In this document: positions 32,923 to 40,517 of the stretch, piece after piece | Numbering within the stretch: position 1 is the first letter of the stretch | Layout: every line of letters starts with the position of its first letter | Assembly: GCF_042680565.1 (NCBI RefSeq) | Contig: NZ_JBHUEJ010000031.1 | Span: forward strand, 1-64,000 | Length of the DNA stretch: 64,000 nt | Direction: 5' to 3' | From: Ottowia flava | Lineage (GTDB): Bacteria; Pseudomonadota; Gammaproteobacteria; Burkholderiales; Burkholderiaceae_C | Made by a program: the position numbers and the translations under genes | The notes under the pieces: model-generated | The model's input: the letters and a program-made list of their open reading frames with translations, nothing else | What the model was told of the DNA's origin: nothing | The model's database searches: none

Positions 32923-34026
32923 TCAGGGCGCCACCGGCACCACCACGGGCGCGCGCTGCGTCGCCGGATGATGGGTTTGCACCGGCTCGGCGAGCAGGCG
33001 GTCCATCACTCCAGCGCCGGCCCACATGCCCAGCAGCGTGATCCACGCCGTCAGCGCGAAGATCGATCCGCCCGTCATACCAGCGCCCACCGCGCAGCCG
33101 CCGGCCAGCATGCTGCCAAAACCCATGGCCATGGCGCCGACGATGTAGCGTGCCATGCTGTAGCCGTCCTTGAAGCCTTCGACCTTGAATTCGCGCCCGA
33201 TCAGCGCGCCGAGGGCCGAGCCGATGAACACGCCGGGCAGCATGCCCGCGTCAAACCCGAACGGGGTGCCCGGCGTGGTGAGCACGCGCATCAGCCACTC
33301 GGCCGACGGGCCGCTGAAGGTCAGGCCCTGCACCTGCACCATGTCGAAGCTGGACTGCGACACCGCGTAGCTGAACCACCAGGCCAGCGCCACGGCCAGG
33401 CCGGTGCCGATGCCGCCCACCCACATCCAGAAGCGGTTGGCCGTGCGCAGCGAGAAAACGATGGCCACGGCCATCCAGCCCAGGCCAAACAGCAGGCCAC
33501 CCCAGTGGTCGCTGCCGACGCGTGCCAGGAGGTCGCGCGCCGCGCCGCCATCGACGGTCCACCAGCTCGACACTTCGGTGCGCAGCGGCGCCAGCGCGCC
33601 GGCCAGCGAGGCCTGCGCCGTGACCGCGAACACCAGCCCCGAGAGCAGGGCGCGCAGGTTGCCATTGGCCGACAACACCAGCAGCCGGCTGGCGCAGCCG
33701 CGCGTCATGATCATGCCGGCGCCAAACAGCAAGCCCCCGACCGCCGCGCCCGACAGGCTGCCGCGCGCGGCGAGCTGACGCGACTGCGTGACATCCAGGT
33801 GGCCGGTCAGCACCAGCGCCTGCGCCACGACCACCGCGGTCGAGAAGGCCAGCAGCCACACCGACAGTTTTTCGCCGAATTTGCCGCGCCAGAACTCCAG
33901 CACCGCGGCGCGCAGGCAGAAGCGCGAGCGTTGGGCAAAGAAGCCGAACAGCGCGCCGATCACCGCGCCGCCGGTCGCGAGCACCGCGGCGGTACTGTAC
34001 TGCTCAACCCAACTTGTCAGGTCCAT
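32923..34026 (-). CDS. YeeE/YedE (TsuA-type) thiosulfate permease
   Basis: A 367-residue inner-membrane protein with about nine hydrophobic segments, duplicated internally. The three cysteine motifs that relay thiosulfate in TsuA/YeeE are present: C37 (RSRFCLR), C111 (TRGCASRLL) and C311 (AGGCAVGAG). The family imports thiosulfate or related sulfur compounds to the cytoplasm. It is the only minus-strand gene inside the sox island and is divergent from the SoxH-like gene over a 52-bp AT-rich gap. A TsuB/TusA-like partner is not adjacent. Confidence 0.88.
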   Translation of the reverse strand: MDLTSWVEQYSTAAVLATGGAVIGALFGFFAQRSRFCLRAAVLEFWRGKFGEKLSVWLLAFSTAVVVAQALVLTGHLDVTQSRQLAARGSLSGAAVGGLLFGAGMIMTRGCASRLLVLSANGNLRALLSGLVFAVTAQASLAGALAPLRTEVSSWWTVDGGAARDLLARVGSDHWGGLLFGLGWMAVAIVFSLRTANRFWMWVGGIGTGLAVALAWWFSYAVSQSSFDMVQVQGLTFSGPSAEWLMRVLTTPGTPFGFDAGMLPGVFIGSALGALIGREFKVEGFKDGYSMARYIVGAMAMGFGSMLAGGCAVGAGMTGGSIFALTAWITLLGMWAGAGVMDRLLAEPVQTHHPATQRAPVVVPVAP

Positions 34027-34078
34027 GGCCTTTGCCGATAATCAATTAAGTACCAGCTTATAAATATAAGGGGCCCAG

Positions 34079-35065
34079 ATGCAGGGGGCAATTGATCGAC
34101 GTCAAGTTCTTCAGCGATGCGTCTGCGCGGCTTTTGGCGGCGCCGCACTGGCTTGGTCGCGCTACGGCAACGCGGCCGACGCACCGGCAGCGCCCGTCGA
34201 AATGCAGCCGCACGAAGTCGTGCCGGGCTGCTGGTATGTGGAAGGCCTGTCGGCCCTGGGCTCGCCGGCCAACCAGAACTTCATCTCCAACGCCGGCTTT
34301 GTCGTCACGTCCGACAGCGTGGTCGTGATCGACGCGCTGGGCTCGCCCGCGCTGGCCGAGCGCCTGCTGGCCGAGATCGCCAAGATCACGCCCAAGAAGG
34401 TCTCGCACGTCATCGTCACCCACTACCACGCCGACCATGTCTATGGCCTGCAGGTGTTTCAACAGGCGGGCGCGCGCATCATCGCGCACCAGGCCGGGCG
34501 CGAATACCTGTTTTCCGATACCGCGCGGCTGCGCCTGCAGGCCTCGCGCGACGAACTTAAACCCTGGATCAACGACCAGACGCACCTGGTCAACGCCACC
34601 GAGTGGATCGACGCCAAGCGCGACCTGACGGTGGGCGACACGCGGTTCGTGCTCCAGCCCGTTGGCCCGGCGCACACGCCGGAAGACGTGGCGGTCTACA
34701 TCCCCAGCCGCAAGGTGCTGTACGCGGGCGATCTGGTGTTTCGCAACCGCATTCCCTTTGTCGGGCAGGCCGACAGCCGCAACTGGATTGAGTCGCTGGG
34801 CAAGCTGCTCACCTTCGATGCGCAGGTCATCGTGCCGGGCCACGGCCCCGCATCGACCGAGGCGCGCAAGGACATGCAGCTGACGCGCGACTACCTGGTG
34901 TACCTGCGCAAGACCATGGGCGAGGCCGCGCGCGACATGACACCCTTCGACGAGGCCTACAAGGCCACGGACTGGAGCCAGTACGAACACATGCCCCTGT
35001 TCGGCCCCGCCAACCGCATGAACGCGTACAACACTTACTTGCTGATGGAGCACGAAACGCCGTGA
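34079..35065 (+). CDS. SoxH-like periplasmic metallo-beta-lactamase-fold hydrolase
   Basis: A 328-residue MBL-fold protein. The zinc motif is THYHADH (114-120), and further metal ligands are the H in GPAHTPED, the D in YAGDLVF and the H in VPGHGP. A twin-arginine-like leader (DRRQVLQRCVCAAFGGAALA) implies Tat export. SoxH-type proteins occur in many sox loci but are not essential, and their substrate is unknown. It overlaps the thioredoxin-like gene by GTGA and has AAGGGG before the ATG. Confidence 0.85.
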   Translation: MQGAIDRRQVLQRCVCAAFGGAALAWSRYGNAADAPAAPVEMQPHEVVPGCWYVEGLSALGSPANQNFISNAGFVVTSDSVVVIDALGSPALAERLLAEIAKITPKKVSHVIVTHYHADHVYGLQVFQQAGARIIAHQAGREYLFSDTARLRLQASRDELKPWINDQTHLVNATEWIDAKRDLTVGDTRFVLQPVGPAHTPEDVAVYIPSRKVLYAGDLVFRNRIPFVGQADSRNWIESLGKLLTFDAQVIVPGHGPASTEARKDMQLTRDYLVYLRKTMGEAARDMTPFDEAYKATDWSQYEHMPLFGPANRMNAYNTYLLMEHETP

Positions 35066-35571
35066 CGCACTGGCCGCCCTCTCTGCTGCCCGCCTGGCCG
35101 CGCCGCCGCGCGCTGAGCGCTGCCGTGGCGCTGGTCGGCGTATGGGCGGCCGGCGCGGATGGGCCAGCGCGCGCGGCCACACGCACTTTGCCGCTGTCGA
35201 AGTCGCTGCCCGACGAGCTGAACCGTGCGCTCAAGGCCGGGCAGCCGCTGGTCGTGATGGTCAGCCTGCACCGCTGCCCATGGTGCGAAGAGGTGCGCAA
35301 CAATTACCTGGGCCCGATGCACGCCGAGCAAGCGCTGCCGGTGGTGCAGGTCGACATGCGCGGCACCCAGCGCACGGTGGATGCGCAGGGGCGGGCGACC
35401 GGGCACGATGCGCTGGTCAAGGCGTGGGCCGTGAAGGTGGCACCGACGGTGCTGTTTCTCGGCCCCGGTGGCCGCGAGGTGGCGGACCGGCTGGTGGGCG
35501 GGTCAACGGATTTCTACGCCGCCTACCTGGACCGGCGGCTGGAGCAGGCGCGCAAGGCGTTGGCCGGATGA
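35062..35571 (+). CDS. Periplasmic thioredoxin-fold protein (SoxW-like)
   Basis: A 169-residue thioredoxin-fold protein with an N-terminal membrane or signal segment (17-30) and the redox motif HRCPWCEE (C72, C75). SVAPTV-type cis-proline is visible as VKVAPTVLFLGPGG. In sox clusters such proteins keep the SoxYZ carrier cysteine or the cytochrome assembly reduced. The usual electron feeder SoxV/CcdA is not seen here. The start GTG overlaps the SoxH-like stop codon, giving translational coupling. Confidence 0.8.
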   Translation: MTHWPPSLLPAWPRRRALSAAVALVGVWAAGADGPARAATRTLPLSKSLPDELNRALKAGQPLVVMVSLHRCPWCEEVRNNYLGPMHAEQALPVVQVDMRGTQRTVDAQGRATGHDALVKAWAVKVAPTVLFLGPGGREVADRLVGGSTDFYAAYLDRRLEQARKALAG

Positions 35572-35579
35572 CGCGTCGG

Positions 35580-35647
35580 ATTTGAAGTGTTTTTGGCCTG
35601 CGGCGCTACAGGATCAAGCGCGGGCAGCTATGTAAAAGATAGCGTTT
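35580..35647 (-). repeat. Family A element, copy A10
   Basis: The reverse complement reads ACGCTATCTTTTACATAGCT, GCCCGCGCTTGATCCTGTAG, CGCCGCAGGCC, AAAAACACTTCAAA. It lies between the thioredoxin-like gene and the small cytochrome gene. Confidence 0.72.
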
Positions 35648-35673
35648 GGCAGATCGACAACAAGGAGACGACG

Positions 35674-36009
35674 ATGAACACAGCGCTTGGCATTCGTTCA
35701 TGGCTCGCCGCAGGCGCCCTGGGGCTGGGCAGCGCCGCCATGGCGCAGACGCCTGCCATCTTCAAGGACGCCGATCTCAAGCTCGGTGAAAAGCTGATCG
35801 CCGAAAACAAGTGCAGCGAATGCCACGCGCGCAAATGGGCGGACGATGGCAACGCCATCTACCGGCCCAAGGGGCGCATCAACACGCCCAGCGCGCTGCG
35901 CAGCATGGTCGAGAGCTGCAACACCGAGATGAACCTCGGCCTGTTCCCGGAAGATGTGACGGCGGTGGCGGCCGTGCTGAACCGCGACCATTACAAGTTC
36001 AAGCAGTGA
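35674..36009 (+). CDS. Small periplasmic monoheme cytochrome c
   Basis: A 111-residue protein with a signal peptide ending near AMA (22-24) and a heme site CSECH (47-51). The tail ESCNTEMNLGLFPEDVTAVA holds an additional cysteine and the probable axial methionine. The subfamily cannot be named with confidence. It resembles class I cytochromes that occur beside soxCD. The ATG at 35674 follows AAGGAG. It is probably an electron shuttle for sulfane dehydrogenase. A promoter-like region follows before soxC. Confidence 0.82.
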   Translation: MNTALGIRSWLAAGALGLGSAAMAQTPAIFKDADLKLGEKLIAENKCSECHARKWADDGNAIYRPKGRINTPSALRSMVESCNTEMNLGLFPEDVTAVAAVLNRDHYKFKQ

Positions 36010-36113
36010 GCCGCGTAGCGACGCGGGCTGCCGCGCGCCTGGGATGCGCGACGCCAAAGGAAGTTCCCCAAATCGGGGCTTACCCCATGCTGTTTTGCGC
36101 GAAAACCCGTTAA

Positions 36114-36134
36114 TATAATCATTTGCGCATATAA
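36114..36134 (+). promoter_or_regulatory. soxC promoter -10 and candidate operator
   Basis: A perfect TATAAT lies at 36114-36119, 30 nt before the soxC ATG, without a convincing -35 box. CGCATATAA at 36126-36134 overlaps the expected start of transcription and is identical to the word upstream of fccA, a position suited to a repressor. Confidence 0.45.
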
Positions 36135-36148
36135 AGAATTTGACACTC

Positions 36149-37528
36149 ATGCCCGACGATCAAATCCCCTGCGCGCCCGCCGGCGTCGAACGAGGACGCT
36201 TGCGCAAGGCGCCAGAGAACTTCCTGGACGCCGCTGGCGTCCGAACTGTTTTTGCAGAGGCCAAAAAGGGTCGCCGCGACTTCATCCGCGGCGCATTCGC
36301 CGCTGCGGTGGCGGGTGGCGCTGCGGCGCGCGCCAGCGCTCAGGCGCCGTCGGTGGGCGAAGGCGAAGCCGCGATTCTCAAGCTGCCGGCCCACAGCACC
36401 GGCCTGGGTCAGCCCGTCGTGACCGACGGCTATGGCCGTCCGTCCAAGTACGAAGGCAACGTGCAGCGCCGCCAGAGCCCCGGTCTGACGCAGACCAACC
36501 AGGCGTCGGTGTCGTTTGCGCCCATGCAGTCGCTGTTCGGTATCGTCACGCCCAGCGGCCTGCACTTCGAGCGCCACCACCAGGGCTGGTGGGACATCGA
36601 CCCGGCCCAGCACCGTCTGATGATCAACGGCATGGTCAAGACCCCCAAGGTCTTCACCATGGACGAAATCATGCGGCTGCCCAGCGTGTCGCGCTTTCAC
36701 TTCATCGAGTGCGGCGCCAACACCGGCATGGAGTGGGGCAACGTGGCCGTGCCCACGGCGCAGTATTCGCACGGCATGCTGTCGTGCAGCGAATTCACCG
36801 GCGTGCCGCTGATCACGCTGCTGGAGATGGCCGGCGCCGACCTGAAGGGCGGCAAGTTCGTGCTGGCGGAAGGCGCCGATGGCTCGTCGATGACGCGCAC
36901 GATCCCCATGAGCATGATCACCTCCGGCCAGGTGCTCGTCGCCTATGGGCAGAACGGCGAAATGCTGCGCCCCGAAAACGGCTACCCGCTGCGCCTGGTG
37001 GTGCCGGGCATCCAGGGCGTGAGCTGGGTCAAGTACCTGCGCCGGATCGAGCTGGGCGACAAGCCCTACGCCACCAAGGACGAGGCGGTGCACTACATCG
37101 ACCTGATGCCCGACGGCCAGCACCGCCAGTACACCAGCATCCAGGAATGCAAGAGCGTGGTCACCACGCCCTCGGGCGGCCAGGTGCTGCTGGACAAGGG
37201 CTTCTACAACATCAGCGGCCTGGCCTGGTCGGGCCGCGGCAAGGTCAAGAAAGTGGACGTGTCGGTCGACGGCGGCCGCAACTGGCGCACCGCGCGGCTG
37301 GAGTCGCCGGTGATGGACCGCTGCCTCACGCGTTTCAATCTCGACTGGGTGTGGGACGGCAAGCCCGCCATCGTGCAGAGCCGCGCCATGGACGAAACCG
37401 GCTACGTGCAGCCGAGCTACAAGCAGTTGCGTGCCGTGCGCGGATCGCGCTCGATCTACCACAACAACGCCATCCAGTCCTGGTTGGTTCAGGAAAACGG
37501 CGAGGTCAAGAATGTTCAAGTGTCGTGA
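36149..37528 (+). CDS. soxC: Sulfane dehydrogenase molybdenum subunit SoxC
   Basis: A 459-residue molybdopterin protein of the sulfite oxidase family that removes electrons from SoxY-bound sulfane sulfur together with SoxD. A Tat signal (KKGRRDFIRGAFAAAVAGG, RR at 42-43) is set unusually far in, behind 40 residues. The Mo-ligand cysteine is C188 (FHFIECGANTG). The dimerisation domain WSGRGKVKKVDVSVDGGRNW is present. I chose the ATG at 36149; a TTG three codons upstream is possible. It overlaps soxD by 17 nt. Confidence 0.95.
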   Translation: MPDDQIPCAPAGVERGRLRKAPENFLDAAGVRTVFAEAKKGRRDFIRGAFAAAVAGGAAARASAQAPSVGEGEAAILKLPAHSTGLGQPVVTDGYGRPSKYEGNVQRRQSPGLTQTNQASVSFAPMQSLFGIVTPSGLHFERHHQGWWDIDPAQHRLMINGMVKTPKVFTMDEIMRLPSVSRFHFIECGANTGMEWGNVAVPTAQYSHGMLSCSEFTGVPLITLLEMAGADLKGGKFVLAEGADGSSMTRTIPMSMITSGQVLVAYGQNGEMLRPENGYPLRLVVPGIQGVSWVKYLRRIELGDKPYATKDEAVHYIDLMPDGQHRQYTSIQECKSVVTTPSGGQVLLDKGFYNISGLAWSGRGKVKKVDVSVDGGRNWRTARLESPVMDRCLTRFNLDWVWDGKPAIVQSRAMDETGYVQPSYKQLRAVRGSRSIYHNNAIQSWLVQENGEVKNVQVS

Positions 37529-38582
37529 AGCGGTTGCATCGCTTTTGATAGCTGCTTGCGCAGTACCGGCGCTGGCTCAGGACAAGTTTCCTGGTATTGG
37601 CCGGGCGGCCACGCCGAAGGAAGTGGCCGCGTGGGACATCGACGTGCGCCCCGACTTCAAGGGCTTGCCCCCGGGCAGCGGCAGCGTGGCCAAGGGCCAG
37701 GACGTGTTCGAGGCCAAGTGCGCGACCTGCCACGGCTTCTTTGGCGAACTGAACTCGGTGTTCTCGCCGCTGGTGGGCGGCACGACGGCGGACGACATCA
37801 AGTCTGGCCACGTGGCCACGCTCAAGCGCACCGATTTCCCGGGCCGCACCACCTTCATGAAGGTGCCCACCGTCTCGACGCTGTGGGACTACATCAACCG
37901 CGCCATGCCCTGGGACAAGCCCAAGTCGCTCACCAGCGATGAGGTGTACGCGGTCACGGCCTTCCTGCTGAACCTGGCGCATGTCGTGCCCGAGAACTTC
38001 ACGCTGTCCGACAAGAACATCGCTGAGGTGCAGAAGAAGATGCCCAACCGCGACGGCATGACCACCGCGCACGCGATGTGGCCGGGCAAGGAGCTGGGCG
38101 GCACCGCCAAGCCCGACGTGCAGGCCGTCGCCTGCATGAAGAACTGCGGGCCTGAGCCCAAGACCACCTCGGTGTTGCCCGAGCATGCGCGCAACAACCA
38201 CGGCAACCTGCGCGAGCAGAACCGCACCGTCGGGCCGCAGCGCGGCAGCGACACGACCAAGGCCGAAGGCCTGCTGGGCGACGCGGCCGGCCCGGTCAAG
38301 GTGGTGGCCCCTGCCGGCGGTGCAGCCAGCCCGAATGCCGCTGCCATCGCTTTGACGCAGACCCACGCCTGCACCGCCTGCCACAACATGGACGGCAAGC
38401 TGGTGGGCCCCAGCTTCACCGAGATTGCCAAGAAGTACCCCGGCAAACCCGACGTGCTGGCGGCCAAGATCAAGTCTGGCGGCTCCGGTACCTGGGGCGA
38501 AATCCCCATGCCACCACAAACCTTGCCCGAGGCGGACACCAAGGCCATCGCGGCCTGGCTGGCCGCTGGCGCCGGGAAATAA
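37512..38582 (+). CDS. soxD: Sulfane dehydrogenase diheme cytochrome subunit SoxD
   Basis: A 356-residue periplasmic cytochrome. The signal peptide is EAVASLLIAACAVPALA, the first heme is CATCH (70-74) and the second CTACH (287-291). Between them lies the Met/Cys-containing linker VACMKNCGPE. It takes electrons from SoxC and gives 6 extra electrons per thiosulfate in complete Sox systems. Its start lies inside soxC (17-nt overlap). The DNA coding for the signal peptide contains a family A core. Confidence 0.95.
   Translation: MFKCREAVASLLIAACAVPALAQDKFPGIGRAATPKEVAAWDIDVRPDFKGLPPGSGSVAKGQDVFEAKCATCHGFFGELNSVFSPLVGGTTADDIKSGHVATLKRTDFPGRTTFMKVPTVSTLWDYINRAMPWDKPKSLTSDEVYAVTAFLLNLAHVVPENFTLSDKNIAEVQKKMPNRDGMTTAHAMWPGKELGGTAKPDVQAVACMKNCGPEPKTTSVLPEHARNNHGNLREQNRTVGPQRGSDTTKAEGLLGDAAGPVKVVAPAGGAASPNAAAIALTQTHACTACHNMDGKLVGPSFTEIAKKYPGKPDVLAAKIKSGGSGTWGEIPMPPQTLPEADTKAIAAWLAAGAGK
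37543..37575 (+). repeat. Partial family A-like core inside soxD
   Basis: CTTTTGATAGCTGCTTGCGC matches the 5' half of family A and codes for LLIAACA of the SoxD signal peptide. The 3' half of the element is missing. Chance similarity cannot be excluded, because hydrophobic Ala/Leu codons resemble it. Confidence 0.4.
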
Positions 38583-38607
38583 GCCCTGCGCGACCCCACA
38601 TGCACCA

Positions 38608-38626
38608 ATGGGGGGGTTTCCCCCAT
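38608..38626 (+). other. Hairpin between soxD and soxY
   Basis: ATGGGGG pairs with CCCCCAT across GGTTT, a perfect 7-bp GC-rich stem in the 99-bp soxD-soxY gap. It has no T-run. It may mark an mRNA processing or 3'-protection point between the soxCD and soxYZ messages. Confidence 0.5.
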
Positions 38627-38681
38627 GCGCATGCCCACTGAACGCATTAGCATTCACTTAATTTTGAGGAGTATCAACCCC

Positions 38682-39140
38682 ATGCAAACCCGTCGACAGA
38701 CACTGAAGCAGAGTGCCGTGGTGGCTGGCCTGCTGGCCGGCACCGGCCTATTTCCGCAGTACGCGCTGGCCTTCAACAAGGCCGCGTTCGAAGCCAAGAG
38801 CCTGAACGACGCGCTCAAGGCGCTGGGCGCCAGCGGCGCTCCCGCTGCCAGCACCTCCGTCACGCTGACGGCACCCGACATCGCCGAGAACGGCGCCGTG
38901 GTGCCGCTGGCTGTTGCTTCATCGCTGCCTAACGTCAAGCAGATGGTGCTGCTGGTCGAGAAGAACCCCAACGCCCTGGTGTCCGTGTTCAACGTGACGC
39001 CGGAAGTCGAGGCCAGTTTCTCCACGCGCGCCAAGATGGGCGAATCGTCCGACGTCTACGCCGTGGCGATCACCGCCGACGGCAAGGCGCATTACGCCAA
39101 GAAGGAAGTCAAGGTCACCCTGGGCGGCTGCGGCGGATAA
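38682..39140 (+). CDS. soxY: Sulfur-carrier protein SoxY
   Basis: A 152-residue periplasmic protein that carries pathway intermediates covalently on the cysteine of its C-terminal swinging arm. The arm KVTLGGCGG ends the protein, with C150. The leader is Tat-type (TRRQTLKQSAVVAG, RR at 4-5). The ATG at 38682 follows TGAGGAG. It forms a heterodimer with SoxZ. Unusually a repeat element separates the two genes. Confidence 0.96.
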   Translation: MQTRRQTLKQSAVVAGLLAGTGLFPQYALAFNKAAFEAKSLNDALKALGASGAPAASTSVTLTAPDIAENGAVVPLAVASSLPNVKQMVLLVEKNPNALVSVFNVTPEVEASFSTRAKMGESSDVYAVAITADGKAHYAKKEVKVTLGGCGG

Positions 39141-39142
39141 CT

Positions 39143-39240
39143 GATGGTCACCCCCTGAGTCGCTGCGCGCCTTCCCCCTCAAGGGGGACAACGCCAGTTG
39201 CCGGCACAGGTCCGGCAACGGCGTTCGCTGGTAAGGCGGG
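39143..39240 (+). repeat. Family B hairpin repeat, copy B3
   Basis: A short copy starting 3 nt after the soxY stop. It contains CTGAGTCGC...CCTTCCCCCTC and the bulged hairpin: AACGCC-A-GTTGCCGG (39190-39204), loop CACAGGT, CCGGCAAC-GGCGTT (39212-39225). The 3' GGCCTGCTCC block of longer copies is missing. Confidence 0.78.
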
Positions 39241-39284
39241 CGCGGCACGACCGGCAAGTACTGAATTGAATTAGGAGAAAGAAC

Positions 39285-39596
39285 ATGGCAGATCCAATGC
39301 GAATTCGCGCTCAGGCCGCTGGCGACAAGGCCACGGTGCGCGTGCTCATGAGCCACGAGATGGAGTCCGGTCAGCGCAAGGACGCTTCCGGCAAGCTGGT
39401 GCCGGCTTGGCACATTTCGGACGTCACGGCCAGCCTGAACGGCAAGCCGGTGTTCAGCTGCGAGTGGGGTCCGGCGGTGTCGAAGAACCCGTTCCTGCAG
39501 TTCACGCTGAAAGGCGCCAAGGCCGGGGACAAGATCTCCGTGACCTGGAAAGACAACAAGGGCGAGACGCGCACCGACGAAGCCACGGTGTCGTAA
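39285..39596 (+). CDS. soxZ: Sulfur-carrier partner protein SoxZ
   Basis: A 103-residue immunoglobulin-like protein with no signal peptide. It is exported with SoxY as a complex. Conserved segments are VRVLMSHEMESGQRKDASGK, PAWHISDVTA, WGPAVSKNPFLQF and VTWKDNKGETRTDEA. The ribosome site TTAGGAGAAAG precedes the ATG. A strong terminator lies 30 nt after its stop. Confidence 0.96.
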   Translation: MADPMRIRAQAAGDKATVRVLMSHEMESGQRKDASGKLVPAWHISDVTASLNGKPVFSCEWGPAVSKNPFLQFTLKGAKAGDKISVTWKDNKGETRTDEATVS

Positions 39597-39626
39597 GCCC
39601 CGAGGACTGGCCTCGCAGGGCGCGAG

Positions 39627-39662
39627 AGCGGGCGTGCATACCCTTCACGCCCGCTTTTTTTT
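39627..39662 (+). terminator. Intrinsic terminator after soxZ
   Basis: AGCGGGCGTG pairs perfectly with CACGCCCGCT across a 9-nt loop and is followed by eight T. It splits soxCDYZ from soxAXB, though read-through or a new promoter must serve soxA, which starts 31 nt later. Confidence 0.88.
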
Positions 39663-39692
39663 GTGTGAAGTAAAAGAACGGAGAACATTCCT

Positions 39693-40505
39693 ATGAACCA
39701 CTCCCTCATGGCGCGCGTGGCGATCGCGTTGACAGCGACGGCCCTCGCCGGTGGCGCGCTGGCCCAGGAAAAATCCTCGACGCAGGCGATCGAGGAATAC
39801 CGTGAGATGCTGCAGGACGGCAACCCCGCCGATCTGTTCGAAGCCAAGGGCGAAGACCTGTGGAAGCAAAAACGTGGACCCAAGAACGCGTCGCTTGAGC
39901 GCTGCGACCTGGGCAAAGGCCCGGGCGTGGTGAAGGGTGCGTTTGTCGAGCTGCCGCGCTTCTTTGCCGATACGGGCAAGGTGCAGGATCTGGAATCGCG
40001 CCTCGTCACCTGCATGAGCACGCTGCAGGGCATCGACCCGAAGGCCATCGTCAATGGCCAATGGGGCAAGGGTGAGCGCGCCAACACCACCGCGCTGGCG
40101 ACCTGGATCGCCGCGCAGTCCAAGGACATGAAGTTCAACCTGCCGCAGTCGCATGCGCAGGAGCGCACCATGTACCAGGTTGGCAAGCGCCTGTTCTACC
40201 AGCGCGGTGGCGCGCACGACTTTGCCTGCGCCTCGTGCCACGGCGAAGAAGGCAAGCGCATCCGCCTGCAGGATCTGCCCGACCTGCGCAAGAACCCGGG
40301 CGACGGCATCGGCTTTGCCGCATGGCCGGCCTACCGCGTGTCCAACGGCCAGATGTGGACCATGCAGCACCGCCTGAACGACTGCTACCGCCAGCAGCGC
40401 TTCCCGGAGCCGACCTTTGCGAGCGATGCCACCGTCGCGCTCGGCGTTTTCCTGGGCGTCAACGCCAAGGGCGCCAAATCAGCCGTTCCCACCATCAAGC
40501 GCTGA
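39693..40505 (+). CDS. soxA: L-cysteine S-thiosulfotransferase subunit SoxA (monoheme)
   Basis: A 270-residue periplasmic cytochrome that loads thiosulfate on to SoxY with SoxX. The signal peptide ends at LAQ (23-25). A single heme motif, CASCH (179-183), is present. The N-terminal domain has C71 and C107, which would form the disulfide that replaces the first heme of diheme SoxA. The active-site persulfide heme ligand is C231 (LNDCYRQQRFPEP). The length fits monoheme SoxA. soxX follows 12 nt later. Confidence 0.95.
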   Translation: MNHSLMARVAIALTATALAGGALAQEKSSTQAIEEYREMLQDGNPADLFEAKGEDLWKQKRGPKNASLERCDLGKGPGVVKGAFVELPRFFADTGKVQDLESRLVTCMSTLQGIDPKAIVNGQWGKGERANTTALATWIAAQSKDMKFNLPQSHAQERTMYQVGKRLFYQRGGAHDFACASCHGEEGKRIRLQDLPDLRKNPGDGIGFAAWPAYRVSNGQMWTMQHRLNDCYRQQRFPEPTFASDATVALGVFLGVNAKGAKSAVPTIKR

Positions 40506-40517
40506 AGGAGAAACCCG

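Noticed and set aside
39185..39230. Family B hairpin as an integron attC site
   Set aside because: The bulged stem resembles attC folding, but the GTTRRRY / RYYYAAC core sites are not present and there is no integrase or cassette array.
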